Shown here piece by piece: positions 33,247 through 41,143 of a DNA stretch of 64,000 nt; position 1 is the first letter of the stretch; each line of letters opens with the position of its first letter. The notes under the pieces are model-generated. The model was not told the DNA's origin and searched no databases. It worked only from the letters and a program-made list of their open reading frames with translations. The DNA is from Legionella sp. GTDB taxonomy: Bacteria > Pseudomonadota > Gammaproteobacteria > Legionellales > Legionellaceae. The DNA is taken from contig JACETI010000007.1 in the NCBI GenBank assembly GCA_013911415.1, positions 62,001-126,000 of the forward strand, written 5' to 3'. Both the position numbers and the translations under genes were made by a program.

Positions 33247-34188
33247 ACCCTGCTCTTGCATCCATGTATCATTAGCAAATTTAGAGAGATAATTACGTAT
33301 CGAATCTGGCAAGATAACCAAGCATTTTTGCCCGGCTGTTAATGATTTTGCCGCTTCTAACGCTGCCCACATCGCTGCGCCAGATGATCCGCCTACCAAT
33401 AAGCCTTCTTCTTTTATCAAACGTCTGGCCGTAATAAATGCATCCTTATCTTCTATTTTGATGTAAGTATCAATCAATTGGTTATCTAACGTCTCAGGAC
33501 AAAAATCATAACCTATCCCTTCAACAAGATAAGGCTCAATGGTCGTTCCACCTCCTAAGATTGATCCCACTGGATCAACACCGACGATTTTTACTGCCGG
33601 ATTATATTCTTTAAAGCGTCTGGCAATGCCAGTAATTGTGCCCCCTGTTCCTACACCAGCTACTATCATATTCAGATCTTGGCCAAAATCTTCGATGATT
33701 TCTTCTGCTGTACCGTGATAATGAGCAGCTGGGTTATTTGGATTCACATATTGATCGAGCATGTGTGCATTGGGGAGCTCTTTGCACAACCGTCTCGCGA
33801 GTGAAAGATGGCTGTCTGGATGATCCGAAGTCACATCTGAAGGTGTACGATAAATGGTGGCACCGAGACGTTCGAGAACGATCTGCTTCTCTTGGCTCAT
33901 CTTAGTGGGCATGGTAATGATCACCTCATACCCCTTAATAGCACCGGCTAGAGCAATACCAATGCCGGTATTACCCGAGGTTGGCTCAATCAATGTGTCG
34001 CCTGGTTTGATTTGCCCCGCGCGTTCTGCGGCCTCGACCATTGCATAGCCAATTCTATCTTTCACCGATCCACCTGGATTTAAAAACTCGCACTTGGCAT
34101 AAACTTCACATGCAAGCCCTTTTGCTAAAGCATTGATTTTTACTGTCGGAGTGCGGCCTATAACCGATAAAATGTTAGGGTAGATCAT
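33235..34188 (-). CDS. Cystathionine beta-synthase-like PLP enzyme (catalytic domain only)
   Basis: 317 residues of the cysteine synthase/CBS fold. NPGGSVKDRIGYAMV carries the PLP lysine; EPTSGNTGIGIAL, GVGTGGTITGIARRFKE and GGSSGAAMWAALEAA bind PLP. The end LPDSIRNYLSKFANDTWM, with VEGIGYDFCP and GVDPVGSIL, is the pattern of cystathionine beta-synthase rather than CysK/CysM. The C-terminal regulatory CBS-domain pair is absent. Expected reaction: serine + homocysteine to cystathionine (or cysteine synthesis). ahcY and metK in the same window supply homocysteine and SAM. Confidence 0.88.
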   Translation of the reverse strand: MIYPNILSVIGRTPTVKINALAKGLACEVYAKCEFLNPGGSVKDRIGYAMVEAAERAGQIKPGDTLIEPTSGNTGIGIALAGAIKGYEVIITMPTKMSQEKQIVLERLGATIYRTPSDVTSDHPDSHLSLARRLCKELPNAHMLDQYVNPNNPAAHYHGTAEEIIEDFGQDLNMIVAGVGTGGTITGIARRFKEYNPAVKIVGVDPVGSILGGGTTIEPYLVEGIGYDFCPETLDNQLIDTYIKIEDKDAFITARRLIKEEGLLVGGSSGAAMWAALEAAKSLTAGQKCLVILPDSIRNYLSKFANDTWMQEQGLLK

Positions 34189-34316
34189 ATCGAAATCCTT
34201 AAGATTCTTTTTCGCGTGACGCTCAATTTTTCAAACACAAAGGGGTGATTTTGCCTGAAATTCTCTCAATAGTGCAAGGGAAACCTTTTTTACAAATCAA
34301 GCGAAATTCGCTACAA

Positions 34317-34322
34317 TATAAT
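34317..34322 (+). promoter_or_regulatory. Candidate -10 box for the lipoprotein gene
   Basis: TATAAT at 34317-34322, directly after a short dyad GCGAA-A-TTCGC (34301-34311), 73 bases before the ATG. No good -35 at 17 bases. Confidence 0.35.
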
Positions 34323-34394
34323 GGTGCTGTCGTTTTCCCTATGGCTGAATACGCTAAATTTCTTAAAGGCTGACTTTGACAAGGATGAAACGAA

Positions 34395-34808
34395 ATGAAA
34401 CAACCTACTAAAGTGCTATCGCATCGTTGTCTTGTATTTATTTCTTCAGTTTGTTTGCTATCTGGATGCCAAAGTATGGGTGAATTCTTCACAGAAACAC
34501 ATAGTACGACTTACGAAGTTCCTGCAGGGGATTCACCAAGGCATTATAAACCTCTTTATCAACGGCATCGTGCAACTTCACCTTCGGTTCAACCTCAAAC
34601 AGTTCAACCACAAACAGAAGTCATGCCATCTACCGTTCACAAGGCTCCTTCTTCCAGCCCTGAATCAAATTTAGAATCTCGAGGAAATACTTTACAACCT
34701 AAGCCCGATCCTTCTCCTTCGCCAAAAATTGAAAGTCAGCCTATGCAACGAGTGCAGCCGACAAGCACCCCGATGGTTCCAGGAGCAGCACCGACGGTTG
34801 CACCTTAA
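34395..34808 (+). CDS. Proline-rich lipoprotein of unknown function
   Basis: 137 residues. Signal peptide with a lipobox LLSGC (Cys near residue 25) and then a low-complexity Pro/Gln/Ser region (VQPQTVQPQTE, KPDPSPSPKIESQPM) without a folded domain. Expected to be lipid-anchored in the envelope, with a flexible spacer. AAGGAT lies about 8 bases before the ATG. 68 bases before rpiA. Confidence 0.75.
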   Translation: MKQPTKVLSHRCLVFISSVCLLSGCQSMGEFFTETHSTTYEVPAGDSPRHYKPLYQRHRATSPSVQPQTVQPQTEVMPSTVHKAPSSSPESNLESRGNTLQPKPDPSPSPKIESQPMQRVQPTSTPMVPGAAPTVAP

Positions 34809-34876
34809 GATCGTCATATGATGAAAAGGGCATCGTTCGCTGCAATTATTATAAGTAAAAAGAAAGAGAATCCGTA

Positions 34877-35530
34877 ATGAATGCCCTTAAAGAAATGGTT
34901 GCAAAAGCTGCTCTATCCTATCTACCAGCGGATGGTGTTCTAGGTATTGGTACAGGCTCGACAATTAATGTTTTTATTGAAGCGCTGGCTACCAAAAAAC
35001 ATCTGATCGAAGCTTGCGTAGCAAGCTCTAAAGCGACAGAAGAACGCCTCCGTTTACACGGGATTCCCGTGGTAGACCTAAACAGCGTCGATACATTACC
35101 TCTCTATATTGATAGCGCCGATGAAGTTACAAATAGATTCCAGATGGTAAAAGGTGGCGGCGGCGCCCTCACTCGAGAAAAAATTGTTGCGTCCGTTGCA
35201 GAAAAATTTTTGTGTCTTATAGACGAATCAAAATTGGTAAAGCAACTCGGTGCTTTTCCTATCGCAGTCGAAGTGATTCCAATGGCACGCAGTTTTGTGG
35301 CGAGAGAGCTGGTAAAGTTAGAAGGAGATCCCGAGTACCGCGAGGGCTTTATTACCGATAATCATAATATTATTCTAGACGTTCACAATCTTTCAATTTT
35401 TGAACCTATACAACTTGAAGAAAGAATCAAAATGATTCCGGGGGTTGTTGAATGCGGATTGTTTGCCAAAAGAAGTGCGGATAAGGTGTTAATTGCAACT
35501 GCATCAGGCACCCAACTTTTATCGGCATAA
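34877..35530 (+). CDS. rpiA: Ribose-5-phosphate isomerase A
   Basis: Interconverts ribulose-5-P and ribose-5-P in the pentose phosphate pathway. 217 residues: [78 protein letters not shown]; all RpiA motifs are present. Confidence 0.96.
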   Translation: MNALKEMVAKAALSYLPADGVLGIGTGSTINVFIEALATKKHLIEACVASSKATEERLRLHGIPVVDLNSVDTLPLYIDSADEVTNRFQMVKGGGGALTREKIVASVAEKFLCLIDESKLVKQLGAFPIAVEVIPMARSFVARELVKLEGDPEYREGFITDNHNIILDVHNLSIFEPIQLEERIKMIPGVVECGLFAKRSADKVLIATASGTQLLSA

Positions 35531-35540
35531 ATTTTTTTAT

Positions 35541-35562
35541 TTATTAGTGTAAGCGCTAATAA
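35541..35562. other. Inverted repeat after rpiA
   Basis: TTATTAG (35541-35547) and CTAATAA (35556-35562), eight bases apart. No T-run follows, so this is an operator-like or processing hairpin rather than a terminator. Confidence 0.3.
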
Positions 35563-35688
35563 CTATACTTTGATTATTGCAAGATGGGACGGATTGACCG
35601 CTGCTAAGAACTATCAGTAATCCCCAGCGAAAAACTGTCTTGCAATTTGTTTTAAACAAGCTATGCTACCAAATAAGTACCCTTTGCC

Positions 35689-35764
35689 GGGCCGTTAGCT
35701 CAGCTGGTAGAGCAGGAGGCTCTTAACCTCTGTGTCATAGGTTCGATCCCTATACGGCCCACCA
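35689..35764 (+). tRNA. tRNA-Lys (anticodon CTT)
   Basis: 76 bases, full cloverleaf: acceptor GGGCCGT/ACGGCCC, D arm GCTC..GAGC, anticodon stem GGAGG/CCTCT with loop CTCTTAA (anticodon CTT, reads AAG), T arm ATAGG/CCTAT, and encoded CCA. Confidence 0.95.
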
Positions 35765-36069
35765 CTTTTTACTAAATCGTTCCCACTTCTAATGAACTTT
35801 TTATACCGTAGCTGGTATCTCCTCTCCCATTCAAATAAACACTAAATCACTTTAATGCTTTTAAAAAGCGTGGACAAAAAAACATCTAATCATCGGAAAA
35901 ATCTTTCGCGTTTTTTTACATTTAATTTAAAGTACACTCATGCATTCTCCAGGAAAATTGATTTTAATAATAAAAAAAAATCGATTTTTTTTTGACAATA
36001 GACAAGATACTTTTCAAGTATTTGCTGATTTGTTAAGATTTAATATGTTTAATTAACGAGAGGTCGAAT
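35765..36069. other. AT-rich spacer between tRNA-Lys and the RHH gene
   Basis: No gene seen. It contains a perfect A/T palindrome at 35972-35993 that runs into TTGACA (35992-35997), a good -35 box for the following gene, though no convincing -10 lies at 17 bases. Confidence 0.4.
35972..35993. other. Perfect 22-bp palindrome of nine A, TCGA, nine T
   Basis: Nine A, TCGA, nine T. It abuts a TTGACA hexamer. It could act as intrinsically curved DNA/UP element or as a weak hairpin terminator (T-run on either strand). Confidence 0.45.
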
Positions 36070-36294
36070 ATGCCGATTATTAACAGTGCTAGCGCTAGAA
36101 AAAAAGAGAAAGTCAAGGCTGAAATCAGCTCTGAAATGGCAAATGCCATCAACGAATATTGTGCTTGGGCGAATATCGATGATATCGGGTTTTTCATTGA
36201 AGAAGCCGCTAGCTTTGTTTTTGCTAAAGATAGAGAATGGAAGCGCCATAAAAAAGCTAAAAAGAAACAAGCAGCAACCGCAGAAGCAGAATAA
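36070..36294 (+). CDS. Small ribbon-helix-helix-like protein (paralogue of 62316-62534)
   Basis: 74 residues. One predicted strand (KVKAEIS), helix (SEMANAINEYCAWANI), turn, helix (IGFFIEEAASFVFAKDREWK), then a Lys-rich tail: the strand-helix-helix order and size of ribbon-helix-helix DNA-binding proteins. A second copy in this window shares the YC-WA-I, FIE and VF-D-EWK positions. GAGAGG stands 7 bases before the ATG. Lies between tRNA genes. Inferred: dimeric DNA-binding regulator; family not recognised with certainty. Confidence 0.7.
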   Translation: MPIINSASARKKEKVKAEISSEMANAINEYCAWANIDDIGFFIEEAASFVFAKDREWKRHKKAKKKQAATAEAE

Positions 36295-36368
36295 AAAATA
36301 AAAATGATAAATGGCTTGACAGCATAGAATCCAACTGATTAAAATGTCTTCCCTAAGTAGCACGATTA

Positions 36369-36444
36369 GGGGCTATAGCTCAGTTGGTAGAGCGTTTGCA
36401 TGGCATGCAAGAGGCCGGCGGTTCGAGGCCGCCTAGCTCCACCA
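36369..36444 (+). tRNA. tRNA-Ala (anticodon GGC)
   Basis: 76 bases: acceptor GGGGCTA/TAGCTCC, D arm GCTC..GAGC, anticodon stem TTTGC/GCAAG with loop ATGGCAT (GGC), T arm GGCGG/CCGCC, CCA encoded. Confidence 0.95.
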
Positions 36445-36490
36445 AAGTGTTTATAATTTTTAGTCGTTTGATCTTGTTGTCATCTGCCAG

Positions 36491-36566
36491 GTCCCCATCG
36501 TCTAGAGGCCTAGGACATCGCCCTTTCACGGCGGTAACAGGGGTTCGAATCCCCTTGGGGACGCCA
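36491..36566 (+). tRNA. tRNA-Glu (anticodon TTC)
   Basis: 76 bases: begins GTCCCCATCGTCTAGAGG, anticodon loop TTTCACG (TTC), T arm AGGGG/CCCCT, acceptor end GGGGACG with encoded CCA. 46 bases after tRNA-Ala, likely one transcript. Confidence 0.95.
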
Positions 36567-36588
36567 ATCTTCGAGCAAAAGATTGGCG
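36562..36588 (+). other. 10-bp hairpin overlapping the 3' CCA of tRNA-Glu
   Basis: CGCCAATCTT (36562-36571) pairs perfectly with AAGATTGGCG (36579-36588), loop of seven. It uses the tRNA's last bases. No T-run follows; it may be a termination or processing hairpin. Confidence 0.4.
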
Positions 36589-36876
36589 AACGTGAATCTT
36601 TTATATTACAGTCATTTCTTCTTTCAATGAGAATCTATCCTAAGTTTTTTGCATTTACAAATGCATCTCTTATCATCATTTTAAGCTTGCTTAGCAGAAC
36701 AATACCCTGATATTACCTTTCATCACCATTACGCCAAATGCGGCAATCCTTCACTAGAAATTTAATAGGGGATGCTAGAATTGCCGTTCTATGTTAGTGA
36801 ATTAATAAAAATCAACCTGTTAAATTAAAAAAAATTTAATTAATATGACAACTTTTAATAATGAAAATAAAACAGT
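36567..36876. other. Spacer between tRNA-Glu and the LRR gene
   Basis: Apart from the hairpin at its left end I see no gene or strong signal. Very AT-rich near the LRR start; no clear ribosome-binding site. Confidence 0.4.
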
Positions 36877-37770
36877 ATGAAATTAAGCAGGGATAAAAAG
36901 ATTTTACTGGAAGTCAAGGCAAGTGATATTAGTTCTGAAGGCAGTGTCTGTATTCCAAAAAGCGTTACTGCGATCGGCGATTTAGCGTTTACAAAACAGA
37001 CTGCCTTAAAAAAAATAATCATACCGGATCACGTTACATCCATTGGCAAAGACGCATTTTATCAATGTGAGAATTTAAAAAGTGTGACTCTTTCTAACAG
37101 CATTACTAAACTCAACCAAGGCACATTTCGTGAGTGTTCAAATCTAGAAAGTATCACTATTCCTGATGGTGTGACTGAAATTGATCATGAAGTGTTTGCG
37201 CAATGTAGTCTTTTAAAGGTAATAACGATTCCAAGCAGCGTGCGAACAATCGAAACCGATTGTGCATTCGCTGACTGCAAGATTTTAAATGTGATTATTG
37301 ATAGTGCGAATGAAGAGGATAAAAAACGTATTACAGCACTTTTGCCCTATCGGCCTCGCAATAATGTCATGCAGAAAGGTTTGGAAAGTAGCCTTTTTAG
37401 TTTGGTCAAAAACGAACTTGATAAAATTTTATATGTTCCCCACAACCATTCACTCTTCCATTTTTTTACAGGTAAGGCACATTGTCTTAAAAATGGAATC
37501 AAAACTAAAATAGACGCTCTTTCACCGAATGTTCTAACTTCCATCAATCGATTTTTAGCTGACGAAAATCCTTATTATCAACAAGCAAAGCAAGCAATTG
37601 CTAAAATAGCTTTTCCCAAATCGCAAGAAGGTCTAGCCAGTTATAAAGATCAAGTAATAGATATTGTGAATAAATATCGTTCAGATTCACAAGTAGATTT
37701 TGCAAAAGCAATGTCATTAAACGTCACTATCGAAGAAGCCTCTCTCATCAAAAAAAATAGCCTTATATAA
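36877..37770 (+). CDS. BspA-type leucine-rich-repeat (LRR_5) protein
   Basis: 297 residues. Residues about 15-150 are four to five LRR_5 repeats: VTAIGDLAFTKQTALKKIII, VTSIGKDAFYQCENLKSVTL, ITKLNQGTFRECSNLESITI, VTEIDHEVFAQCSLLKVITI, VRTIETDCAFADCKILNVII. The C-terminal half is helical and unknown, with PHNHSLFHFFTGKAHCLKNG. No signal peptide. Such repeats mediate protein binding and occur in eukaryote-like effectors; secretion is unproven. Confidence 0.85.
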   Translation: MKLSRDKKILLEVKASDISSEGSVCIPKSVTAIGDLAFTKQTALKKIIIPDHVTSIGKDAFYQCENLKSVTLSNSITKLNQGTFRECSNLESITIPDGVTEIDHEVFAQCSLLKVITIPSSVRTIETDCAFADCKILNVIIDSANEEDKKRITALLPYRPRNNVMQKGLESSLFSLVKNELDKILYVPHNHSLFHFFTGKAHCLKNGIKTKIDALSPNVLTSINRFLADENPYYQQAKQAIAKIAFPKSQEGLASYKDQVIDIVNKYRSDSQVDFAKAMSLNVTIEEASLIKKNSLI

Positions 37771-37809
37771 TACTGGTATCAGGGCAGCACAGCGCTCTAA
37801 TAGGCGTCC

Positions 37810-37827
37810 GGGGCGACCACTAGCCCC
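37810..37827 (+). terminator. Possible terminator hairpin after the LRR gene
   Basis: GGGGC (37810-37814), loop GACCACTA, GCCCC (37823-37827), followed by TTCCTTTG. The T-tail is imperfect. Confidence 0.35.
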
Positions 37828-37903
37828 TTCCTTTGAATTGTTCTCAAGAATGCTAACCTGATTTACGGGCAAAACTGTTTCTTTAAAAATATTTACGCTT
37901 ATT

Positions 37904-39241
37904 TTAGTTATTTTTTTTATATATACTCTGAGAGAAAAATTCATCTGCAGCTGCTGCCTCTTTAAACATACCAAATGTGTTCATCATGTTTACAAAGTCG
38001 CTACCTGCATCAGCATTTACTTTGGGCCATTGAGAATCCGCGATAGCTCCCTCCTCTTGTTCAGGGGATATACTATCATCGCTTAGAAAAGGGGTTTCCG
38101 AAGGACTCTGTTGATTACCTATTCCAGGCTGATTTTTAATGATCAGATATCCACTCTCACCTTTATTTTTTTTAAAGGGTTTCTCAGCCTCGTCACATTC
38201 AGAAATTGAACATCTAGATAATCGGTTACTAACAGCGGCCGATCCAGGGGATGCAACGTCATAGGCAGTAACCAGAGAAGGCCTCGTTTTAAATTTTGTC
38301 TTCGATGGATGGTCTTGATAACATCCGTCTTCCTGCCAACTTGCCACTAATTCTTTCAATTGCTGATATTGTTTTGGGCATTGATTTTTACCTACAAAAG
38401 ATATGTCATTTCGACATTTCCGCTGCATCTTTTGATTCAGATCTTTAAAAATAATATGCATCAAAATCTCTGCTGCCGATATCTTACGTTTGCTATTAGG
38501 TTTGATTTTTTTTATGCTCGCGCGCTGCGGAATCATACTATCGAACTGATCTTTAAATATTTGAATTCGTTCTGTCTCAGGTTTGTTAAAAAATGCCCTG
38601 ACAGGCTCCCTGTAAGAAAATATAGCGCTATCTTTGTAATCTGCTCTAACCACAACTTTCTCTTGAGCACTCAGGCCAAGAGGTACGACCTTTACTCTAA
38701 ATAGCTGGGCATAATCCTCAAGCTCCTTGTTATCGTTGAGCAGAACGCGGAAATGAGCAATTCTGGAAGCTATATCCAGTCCCACAGCCTTTAAAAACGC
38801 TCGAATCTCGTGAGGGAACCCTTCAGCTACCGGAGTAATTTGTTCCAAATCCTCAACGACCATTTTTTTTTCTTTGAAATTTTTCTTTAGAAATCCATTT
38901 AGTAATTTTTTCATATCATCGGGCTTAATACTGATAAAATATTTTTGCCAACTCACTTTTTTTTGCTTGGCTATTGCCCTCTTCTCATCAAAAAAATCCT
39001 TGAGTTCCTTTAGTACGTCCATGATATTGTGCTCATTCAATTTATTAATGCGCGACTGTAATGTATAAGAGCCTCTTAGTGGTTTTTTTCCTGATTCCTG
39101 AATGGTCGTCGAGAATACGTCATCGACAGATTTCTCTTGCTCAGTCACCTTGTACGTCGACTTACACTTCCTTTGTGACCTTCGGCTTGCTAGTTGTTCG
39201 ACGGCTAAGTCATTCACACTTTCTATTTTGACGTTTTTCAT
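37904..39241 (-). CDS. Unknown 445-residue hydrophilic protein, effector-like
   Basis: Not recognised. I start at the ATG at 39241 (MKNVKIESVNDLAVEQ); a longer frame to 39274 would add an unlikely hydrophobic leader. The N-terminal half is Lys-rich and helical (LKELKDFFDEKRAIAKQKK, MKKLLNGFLKKNFKEKK). The middle has IKPNSKRKISAAEILMHIIF. The C-terminal third is low-complexity, Ser/Pro/acidic (SISPEQEEGAIADSQ). No signal peptide or membrane helix. The acidic/polar tail fits type IV-secreted proteins, but this is only suggestive. Confidence 0.72.
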   Translation of the reverse strand: MKNVKIESVNDLAVEQLASRRSQRKCKSTYKVTEQEKSVDDVFSTTIQESGKKPLRGSYTLQSRINKLNEHNIMDVLKELKDFFDEKRAIAKQKKVSWQKYFISIKPDDMKKLLNGFLKKNFKEKKMVVEDLEQITPVAEGFPHEIRAFLKAVGLDIASRIAHFRVLLNDNKELEDYAQLFRVKVVPLGLSAQEKVVVRADYKDSAIFSYREPVRAFFNKPETERIQIFKDQFDSMIPQRASIKKIKPNSKRKISAAEILMHIIFKDLNQKMQRKCRNDISFVGKNQCPKQYQQLKELVASWQEDGCYQDHPSKTKFKTRPSLVTAYDVASPGSAAVSNRLSRCSISECDEAEKPFKKNKGESGYLIIKNQPGIGNQQSPSETPFLSDDSISPEQEEGAIADSQWPKVNADAGSDFVNMMNTFGMFKEAAAADEFFSQSIYKKNN

Positions 39242-39401
39242 TTTTGCTAAATAAACCAATAAAAGATAAAACAAAATTATAGACCATAGTTACATCGATA
39301 TGTAACATTTGTAATCTTAATGTGCGTTTTATAAAATTATTTAAATAAAAAACAATAGGAAAGGTTAAATTATTTGCCCTTATTTTCTTGCTACAAATTA
39401 A

Positions 39402-39866
39402 TCATTGAGTCAGTGCGTTAAGCTTGACTATGCCTGGCGTGTCTGTACGATTTACTTGTATTTGCTTTAATTGGATAGCATTTTTGCGACTCAGCTCCCA
39501 AAACCAAGATAAAAACAATGCAAAAGGTACTTTCTCAAAAGAAAGTTGAATATCGCCAATGCCTGTTTGTTGAAGCTGGTAAGGAAAAGTACGAAATTCC
39601 GGTCGATTTAATTGGGTATTCATCAAGACCAATAAATTTGCTTGAGTGAGTTTATTGGTTTTATGCTGTAATTTTGACGCGTGGCGGACCTCTTCCATCC
39701 ACTGCAAAGTTTCTTGCTTTTCCAGTAATTGCGCAGTCTTATCATGAACGGCAGAAACTAATGGTGAGTAAATACAGGCATACAGTAAATAAACACAAAG
39801 GCAACTTAAACCTATTCCCAAAAAATAGCGTTCCCGTGCATTTAAATTTGTTAGTAGGTGTTTCAT
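39402..39866 (-). CDS. gspM: Type II secretion system protein M (GspM)
   Basis: 154 residues with short cytoplasmic start LNARERYFLGIGLS, one membrane helix (CLCVYLLYACIYSPL) and a periplasmic part with coiled region (VHDKTAQLLEKQETLQWMEE), the GspM plan. It overlaps gspL by 4 bases, as in gsp operons. Inner-membrane platform subunit that binds GspL. Other gsp genes are not in the window, so the locus is split. Confidence 0.82.
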   Translation of the reverse strand: MKHLLTNLNARERYFLGIGLSCLCVYLLYACIYSPLVSAVHDKTAQLLEKQETLQWMEEVRHASKLQHKTNKLTQANLLVLMNTQLNRPEFRTFPYQLQQTGIGDIQLSFEKVPFALFLSWFWELSRKNAIQLKQIQVNRTDTPGIVKLNALTQ

Positions 39867-41143
39867 CGTAACTCCACCGTACCTTGAACTTTACCGTGAT
39901 CAGTCGTTGCTTGTTTTTGTTGAACCTTAATCCCTTCTTTTCGTAAACCCTGATATAAACTCTCTAGGCTTTCAAAATCCTTCGTAATCAAAGATAAAAT
40001 CAGTGTTTGGTTTTGAAAGCGCATTTGTTCTAGTTCCATCTCACTAATATCCCAATGCCGCGCAAGTCCATCAAGCAATTGCCAATAATGATCCGTGGCC
40101 TGATTTTGATTCGATTTGAGCAGCTGATTGATACGAAATTTAGGGCTGATAACTTGGGTGGCTTGAGGAAAAAATTCGCGATAAATGACAGCAATTTTAT
40201 TGTCAATACGCGCTAGTTCTTGTTTTAAATGATATAACTCTTGGGTTTCACGGGCCAAAAAAGTTATTAACCACAATAAGGCTAGCCCCCCCGCCAATTG
40301 ATACCAACGTTTTAATCGTAAGGACGCTGTCCCGACTTCAAATTCACCCTGGCAAAAATCAATAAACGCCTTTTTAGATAACTGCTGAGCAATCCAGACA
40401 TAGCTGTCCTTATTCAAGGTCTCTACCTCGTAACAAGGGTTATCTGCTGCAGGAAGACACTTCTCTAAAAGTTCCGAGGCATTAACCTCCTTGGTCTCTT
40501 GAAGAGAAAACTTTTTCTGCGCATCTGCAGCATTTTTTGCTGCTGCTTCACAACGTTTCCATAAGTCTGCATCGCTGTTTGTAAAGTGGTAAACTTTTCG
40601 CTTGGTGGGGGATAAGACGGCTTTTTCCCAATAAAAAGAAGCAACATCTTCATCGAGAACCCCTTTTAAAGCAATATCGTTAACAAGAATAGCCTGATCT
40701 GTGACTGCCACTTCTTCTTCAGCCAGCGCGAACCAATCCATTGTCATGCTATCCCATTGGATGGTATGCGATTTCAGAAGACTGCATAGCTGATTTAAAT
40801 AATTTTTATCACCAACAATAACAAGATATTCTCCCCCTTTGTAAAAATAACGGTCGAATGCAAAATGAAAAGCTGATATGTTTTGCGCCAGCTGTTCTTC
40901 TAGAGCAAATGGAATAGCTGCCCTGGCTGTTTTTTCGTTTACTTTTTGTGGTAACGGTACTTGATACAAATTAAATCGCTGCGTTGGTAACACAAGAATG
41001 GTTTTGTGATTTTTTTGTAGCAGTTGGACGTCGCCATACGGACGATGTGCAAAAACTTCTGTGACCTCATGATCAGCACCCAAACACAAGCTAAAGCAAC
41101 CTTCTTCCGTAGAACCTTCTGCAAAAATAAAACAAGTAGCCAC
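39863..41143 (-). CDS. gspL: Type II secretion system protein L (GspL)
   Basis: 426 residues: cytoplasmic actin-like part (about 1-265; FNLYQVPLPQKVNEKTARAA, IPFALEEQLA) that recruits the GspE ATPase; one membrane helix (YQLAGGLALLWLITFLA); then a periplasmic ferredoxin-like end (LEQMRFQNQTLILSLI, FESLESLYQGLRKEGIKV). Starts with GTG at 41143 overlapping the mltB stop by one base (TAGTG). Confidence 0.85.
   Translation of the reverse strand: MATCFIFAEGSTEEGCFSLCLGADHEVTEVFAHRPYGDVQLLQKNHKTILVLPTQRFNLYQVPLPQKVNEKTARAAIPFALEEQLAQNISAFHFAFDRYFYKGGEYLVIVGDKNYLNQLCSLLKSHTIQWDSMTMDWFALAEEEVAVTDQAILVNDIALKGVLDEDVASFYWEKAVLSPTKRKVYHFTNSDADLWKRCEAAAKNAADAQKKFSLQETKEVNASELLEKCLPAADNPCYEVETLNKDSYVWIAQQLSKKAFIDFCQGEFEVGTASLRLKRWYQLAGGLALLWLITFLARETQELYHLKQELARIDNKIAVIYREFFPQATQVISPKFRINQLLKSNQNQATDHYWQLLDGLARHWDISEMELEQMRFQNQTLILSLITKDFESLESLYQGLRKEGIKVQQKQATTDHGKVQGTVELR

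Noticed and set aside
34223-34492. 89-codon minus-strand ORF between the CBS-like gene and the lipoprotein
   Set aside because: Overlaps the lipoprotein start on the other strand and the promoter region; composition is not protein-like.
36384-36710. 108-codon ORF over tRNA-Ala and tRNA-Glu
   Set aside because: Read through two good tRNA genes; no ribosome-binding site.
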